From contig JAFGQA010000009.1 in assembly GCA_016935885.1 (NCBI GenBank), positions 1-8,625 on the forward strand: DNA of 8,625 nucleotides, read 5' to 3'. The stretch comes from Phycisphaerae bacterium. Lineage in GTDB: Bacteria > Planctomycetota > Phycisphaerae > UBA1845 > UTPLA1. The position numbers were made by a program, and so were the translations under genes. Shown in pieces: positions 7,196-8,625 of this stretch. Each line of letters starts with the position of its first letter. Positions within the stretch are counted from its first letter, which is position 1. The notes under the pieces were generated by a model. It searched no databases and was not told the origin of the DNA. It saw nothing but the letters and a program-made list of their open reading frames with translations.

Positions 7196-7309
7196 TCACG
7201 CATTGACGCCGGAGACCTTTGTGATGATGTCGACTGCCGCCTGCATGCCGAGTTGGTCCCACCGCAGCCGTTCCTTGCACGCGCGGTACCGGTTGTCATT
7301 TAGTGTCAT
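7196..7309 (-). CDS. Small hypothetical protein (37 residues) overlapping the recombinase-tail frame
   Basis: Reading leftwards from ATG 7309 gives MTLNDNRYRACKERLRWDQL then GMQAAVDIITKVSGVNA and TGA at 7198-7196. The ATG overlaps the end of the preceding minus-strand frame in ATGACACTAAATGA, a stop/start overlap typical of translationally coupled genes. The peptide looks like a charged helix followed by an aliphatic helix. Third codon positions are mostly G or C, and Arg/Pro runs are absent. The ribosome site is weak (AGGCAG). I do not recognise the protein. It may be a small element-encoded gene or a remnant. Confidence 0.35.
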   Translation of the reverse strand: MTLNDNRYRACKERLRWDQLGMQAAVDIITKVSGVNA

Positions 7310-7445
7310 CCGCTGCCTGCGCCATCGCGAGAATTCCCCGGCGGATCGCTTCGGGCATCCGGTTCCACTTGTTCATGACCACGGCCAAGTCGGGGAATTC
7401 CTTCTCCAGCAACACCAAGAAATCCACCAAGGTTCCGGCCAGGAG

Positions 7446-7477
7446 ATCGTAAGTCCTTTGTTTGCAGTACTTACGAT
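7446..7477. repeat. 9-bp inverted repeat beside the tRNA-Glu piece
   Basis: ATCGTAAGT (7446-7454) and ACTTACGAT (7469-7477) are perfect reverse complements around the 14-base loop CCTTTGTTTGCAGT. The right arm ends six bases before the tRNA-like sequence. Such a position suits arm-binding or core sites of a tyrosine recombinase. The T-rich loop is not placed to act as a terminator. Confidence 0.6.
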
Positions 7478-7482
7478 TGGTA

Positions 7483-7532
7483 GATTCCGGGTTCTCATCC
7501 TGGAGACAGGGGTTCGAGTCCCCTTGGGGGTA
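7483..7532 (+). tRNA. 3' part of a tRNA-Glu(CTC)-like gene, 5' acceptor and D-arm missing
   Basis: The anticodon arm CCGGG-TTCTCAT-CCTGG (7487-7503) pairs with one G-U, puts CTC at 7494-7496 and keeps U33. A four-base variable loop (AGAC) leads to the T-arm AGGGG-TTCGAGT-CCCCT (7508-7524). The acceptor strand TGGGGGT (7525-7531) and discriminator A (7532) follow, then TCC rather than CCA. A complete tRNA would need ACCCCCA about 26 bases before the anticodon stem; TTTGCAG stands there instead and does not pair. The recognisable part therefore starts near position 22 of a tRNA. A terminator 29 bases downstream resembles a native tRNA flank, so this is probably an attachment-site duplicate of a tRNA-Glu gene elsewhere. 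Confidence 0.68.
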
Positions 7533-7560
7533 TCCGGCGGCGGAAGCCGCCATCCGATGA

Positions 7561-7597
7561 CAGGAGCGGTCGTAAGTGGCCGCTCCTGCTGTTTTTA
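7561..7597 (+). terminator. Rho-independent terminator after the tRNA-Glu piece
   Basis: CAGGAGCGG (7561-7569) pairs perfectly with CCGCTCCTG (7580-7588) around a ten-base loop. CTGTTTTTA follows, giving five consecutive T. The GC-rich stem and T-run on the plus strand are a standard intrinsic terminator, placed as expected for a tRNA transcript. The loop holds another copy of TCGTAAGT. Confidence 0.65.
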
Positions 7598-7600
7598 GGC

Positions 7601-7688
7601 AAATCCAAGCGATCCTCCAGCCACGAGTGGTGGCGTTGAGGCCCAGGTCGCCTGTGTCTGCGATCGCTTTGTCAGAGTCGGCATGTCC
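7601..7688. other. Short intergenic stretch, nothing recognised
   Basis: AAGCGATC (about 7607) and GATCGCTT (about 7662) form a widely spaced 8-bp inverted repeat between the tRNA-Glu terminator and the dockerin gene's stop. There is no T-run, and no role can be assigned. Confidence 0.4.
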
Positions 7689-8540
7689 TCATTCGACGCA
7701 TGCCGGATCAGCCGCGATGTTCTCCCCGCTCACGCACTGCTGGAAGACGCCGAAATCGGCTTGGTCAACGTCGCTGTCGGCGTCAAAATCGCGATCGGCG
7801 CACTCAGTCGTTGCCGGTATGCCCGGCCCGCTCGCACAGTCCTCAAAGAGCATCGCGTCGTCGGCATCCACATCGCCGTCCTGGTCATAGTCGGCCGGAC
7901 CAACGCACAGAAATTCGATGTCGTCCAGGTACACCGTGAAGGGGCCGACTGTATCAACCACTGAGAAGGCCAGGTGCTCGAACACGCCCTTGTCGTTGGC
8001 CGTCGCGAGAACGCCGTCGCCGGTGAAGCCATGAATGGGGTCCCGCTGTAAATCAAAGGTGAACGTCTGCCAGACTCCCGGCATCGGCTCGACCAACACG
8101 CCCTGCGGGGCGCCGTTGATGTCCGTCTCCGCTCCGACCCACTCGATGGTCCCGCTGGCGCCGCCATCATCTCCGACTTCCGCTATCGTGTCCGTCTCGC
8201 GAATTCCCGCCGCCAGGCGGAAGCGGCCGCTGTCCACGCGCATCCGCACGCGGATCAGATGATGGAGCAGTACCGTGGGGTTGGGGCGCCCGGGTGCGTT
8301 GTAGGTCGTCAATCGCAGCCAGCGTTGGGGGTCCGTGTCAAGGTATTGCCATTCAACGCGATAGCACTTGTCACCGCTGAACGCCGCAACCGCATCGGTC
8401 ACCGCCGCCACGTTGGGCGAGGTGGCCAGATCGTTCGCGGTTGTCCCGCTGTAGCGCGGTGTGCGGAAGAGGACGTTGGCGCCGGTGCTGTACGATTCAA
8501 AATCCATCAGTTCGAACGGCGCGCACGGCGAAAAGGCATT
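7689..8540 (-). pseudogene. Dockerin type I protein, C-terminal portion, 5' end cut by an insertion
   Basis: A minus-strand frame runs from the element boundary near 8540 to TGA 7689. Counted from the first ATG at 8507 it has 272 residues. Residues 1-200 form a beta-rich domain (MDFESYSTGANVLFRTP, QYLDTDPQRWLRLTTYN, FTFDLQRDP, FTVYLDDIEFL), like the jelly-roll binding domains attached to secreted planctomycete proteins. Residues 206-252 hold two calcium loops, DYDQDGDVDADD and DFDADSDVDQADF, each followed by an F-x-x-C helix, the planctomycetal dockerin layout. There is no signal peptide and no ribosome site before ATG 8507. The frame stays open upstream (FSPCAPFEL) until an in-frame TGA inside the presumed insertion sequence. 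The N-terminal part, probably including a signal and any catalytic domain, is missing. It may still be transcribed from an element promoter. Confidence 0.8.
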
Positions 8541-8553
8541 ATGGGGTATCCCC

Positions 8554-8582
8554 TTGACTCAACCTGGCCCAAGCCGTAGTGT
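8554..8582 (+). promoter_or_regulatory. Candidate transposase promoter inside the element end
   Basis: TTGACT (8554-8559) lies 17 bases from TAGTGT (8577-8582). The -35 matches five of six consensus bases; the -10 keeps only its T, A and final T. It would start transcription only a few bases before ATG 8591, with no ribosome site between. Confidence 0.4.
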
Positions 8583-8590
8583 GGCGCGCC

Positions 8591-8625
8591 ATGGAGGGTT
8601 ATCCCCGTACCCTGACAGAGTTCGA
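8591..8625 (+). CDS. IS1595-family transposase, first 11 residues only
   Basis: ATG 8591 opens MEGYPRTLTEF and runs off the window with GA, so the next residue is Asp or Glu. 'PR-x-L-x-EFE' close to the start is characteristic of IS1595-type transposases, where it is followed by a Leu-Arg-Trp-Pro-x-Gly-Phe segment and a zinc ribbon, none of which is visible here. The assignment depends on eleven residues plus a matching element end. Confidence 0.5.
   Translation, partial: MEGYPRTLTEF

Larger units (their letters stand above)
7296..7553 (-). pseudogene. C-terminal tail of a recombinase/element protein reading through antisense tRNA
   Basis: The first third of this frame is simply the antisense of the tRNA-Glu piece (GYPQGDSNPCLQ) and the adjacent hairpin. 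The rest reads DLLAGTLVDFLVLLEKEF, PDLAVVMNKWNRMP and EAIRRGILAMAQAADDTK, then TGA. 'PDLA.V...W..MPEAIR.GILAM..AA' matches, as I recall it, a recurring C-terminal segment of planctomycete reading frames attached to tyrosine recombinases whose attachment site lies inside the gene's 3' end. No recombinase body or catalytic RHRY residues are present upstream, which fits an element that was lost or cut at the attachment site. Whether this tail is translated is unknown. Confidence 0.42.
8543..8625 (+). mobile_element. Left end of an IS1595-like insertion sequence (partial)
   Basis: The dockerin frame loses sense at GGGGTATCCCC (8543-8553), a GGG-starting, partly symmetric terminus as expected for an IS1595-type end. 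The transposase start follows at 8591. The eight bases before it (GGCATTAT) would be the target duplication if the boundary is right, but the other end is outside the window. Confidence 0.5.

Noticed and set aside
6903..7598. 231-codon plus-strand frame
   Set aside because: Runs through the tRNA-Glu piece and terminator and is antisense to the tail-like frame; its composition is that of a shadow.
1..8625. CRISPR array, rRNA or riboswitch
   Set aside because: No regularly spaced repeats, rRNA signature or recognisable riboswitch core seen on either strand.

Overview
The window looks like a GC-rich chromosome segment from a Planctomycetota-type bacterium, probably free-living and specialised in complex carbohydrates. 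This rests on four signs: a secreted DUF4838-family protein; a large secreted TIM-barrel protein of a kind I know mainly from planctomycetes and related phyla; a type I dockerin of the planctomycetal form (two D-x-D-x-D loops with GPG and cysteines); and a planctomycete-style ceramidase-like protein. No housekeeping gene is present to fix the taxon.

Positions 1-5912 form a glycan or lipid hydrolase neighbourhood. A secreted clan-A-like glycoside hydrolase (minus strand, 437 to beyond base 1) diverges from a ceramidase-like pseudogene (about 515-1542) that lacks its N-terminal part and carries a frameshift near 1195-1205. Two co-directional intact genes follow: an exported DUF4838 protein (1654-3477) and an exported 791-residue TIM-barrel protein with a duplicated N-terminal helical unit (3537-5912). 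They are 59 bp apart and probably co-transcribed. The two share a similar active-site layout: a strand ending in acidic residues, a Cys pair, then a helix. They may attack the same extracellular or periplasmic glycan.

Positions 5913-7600 are a graveyard of mobile DNA. In order it holds a tandem GC-rich 8-mer resembling REP-type sequence, the C-terminal remnant of a lost gene with an in-frame TAG, a frameshifted internal piece of an IS256-family transposase, a perfect 20-bp palindrome, and the 3' half of a tRNA-Gly(CCC). Next come a hairpin, a short 37-codon frame overlapping a recombinase-tail-like frame, and a 9-bp inverted repeat abutting the 3' part of a tRNA-Glu(CTC), followed by a rho-independent terminator. 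Two separate tRNA 3' ends without 5' halves, one beside a recombinase-tail-like sequence, suggest repeated integration and decay of tRNA-targeting elements.

Positions 7601-8625 hold the C-terminal 272 residues of a dockerin protein on the minus strand. It appears cut off at about 8543 by the left end of an IS1595-like element, whose transposase starts at 8591 and runs off the window.

The best leads are the uncharacterised hydrolase pair and the double tRNA-end region. I saw no defence system, CRISPR array, rRNA or complete tRNA.
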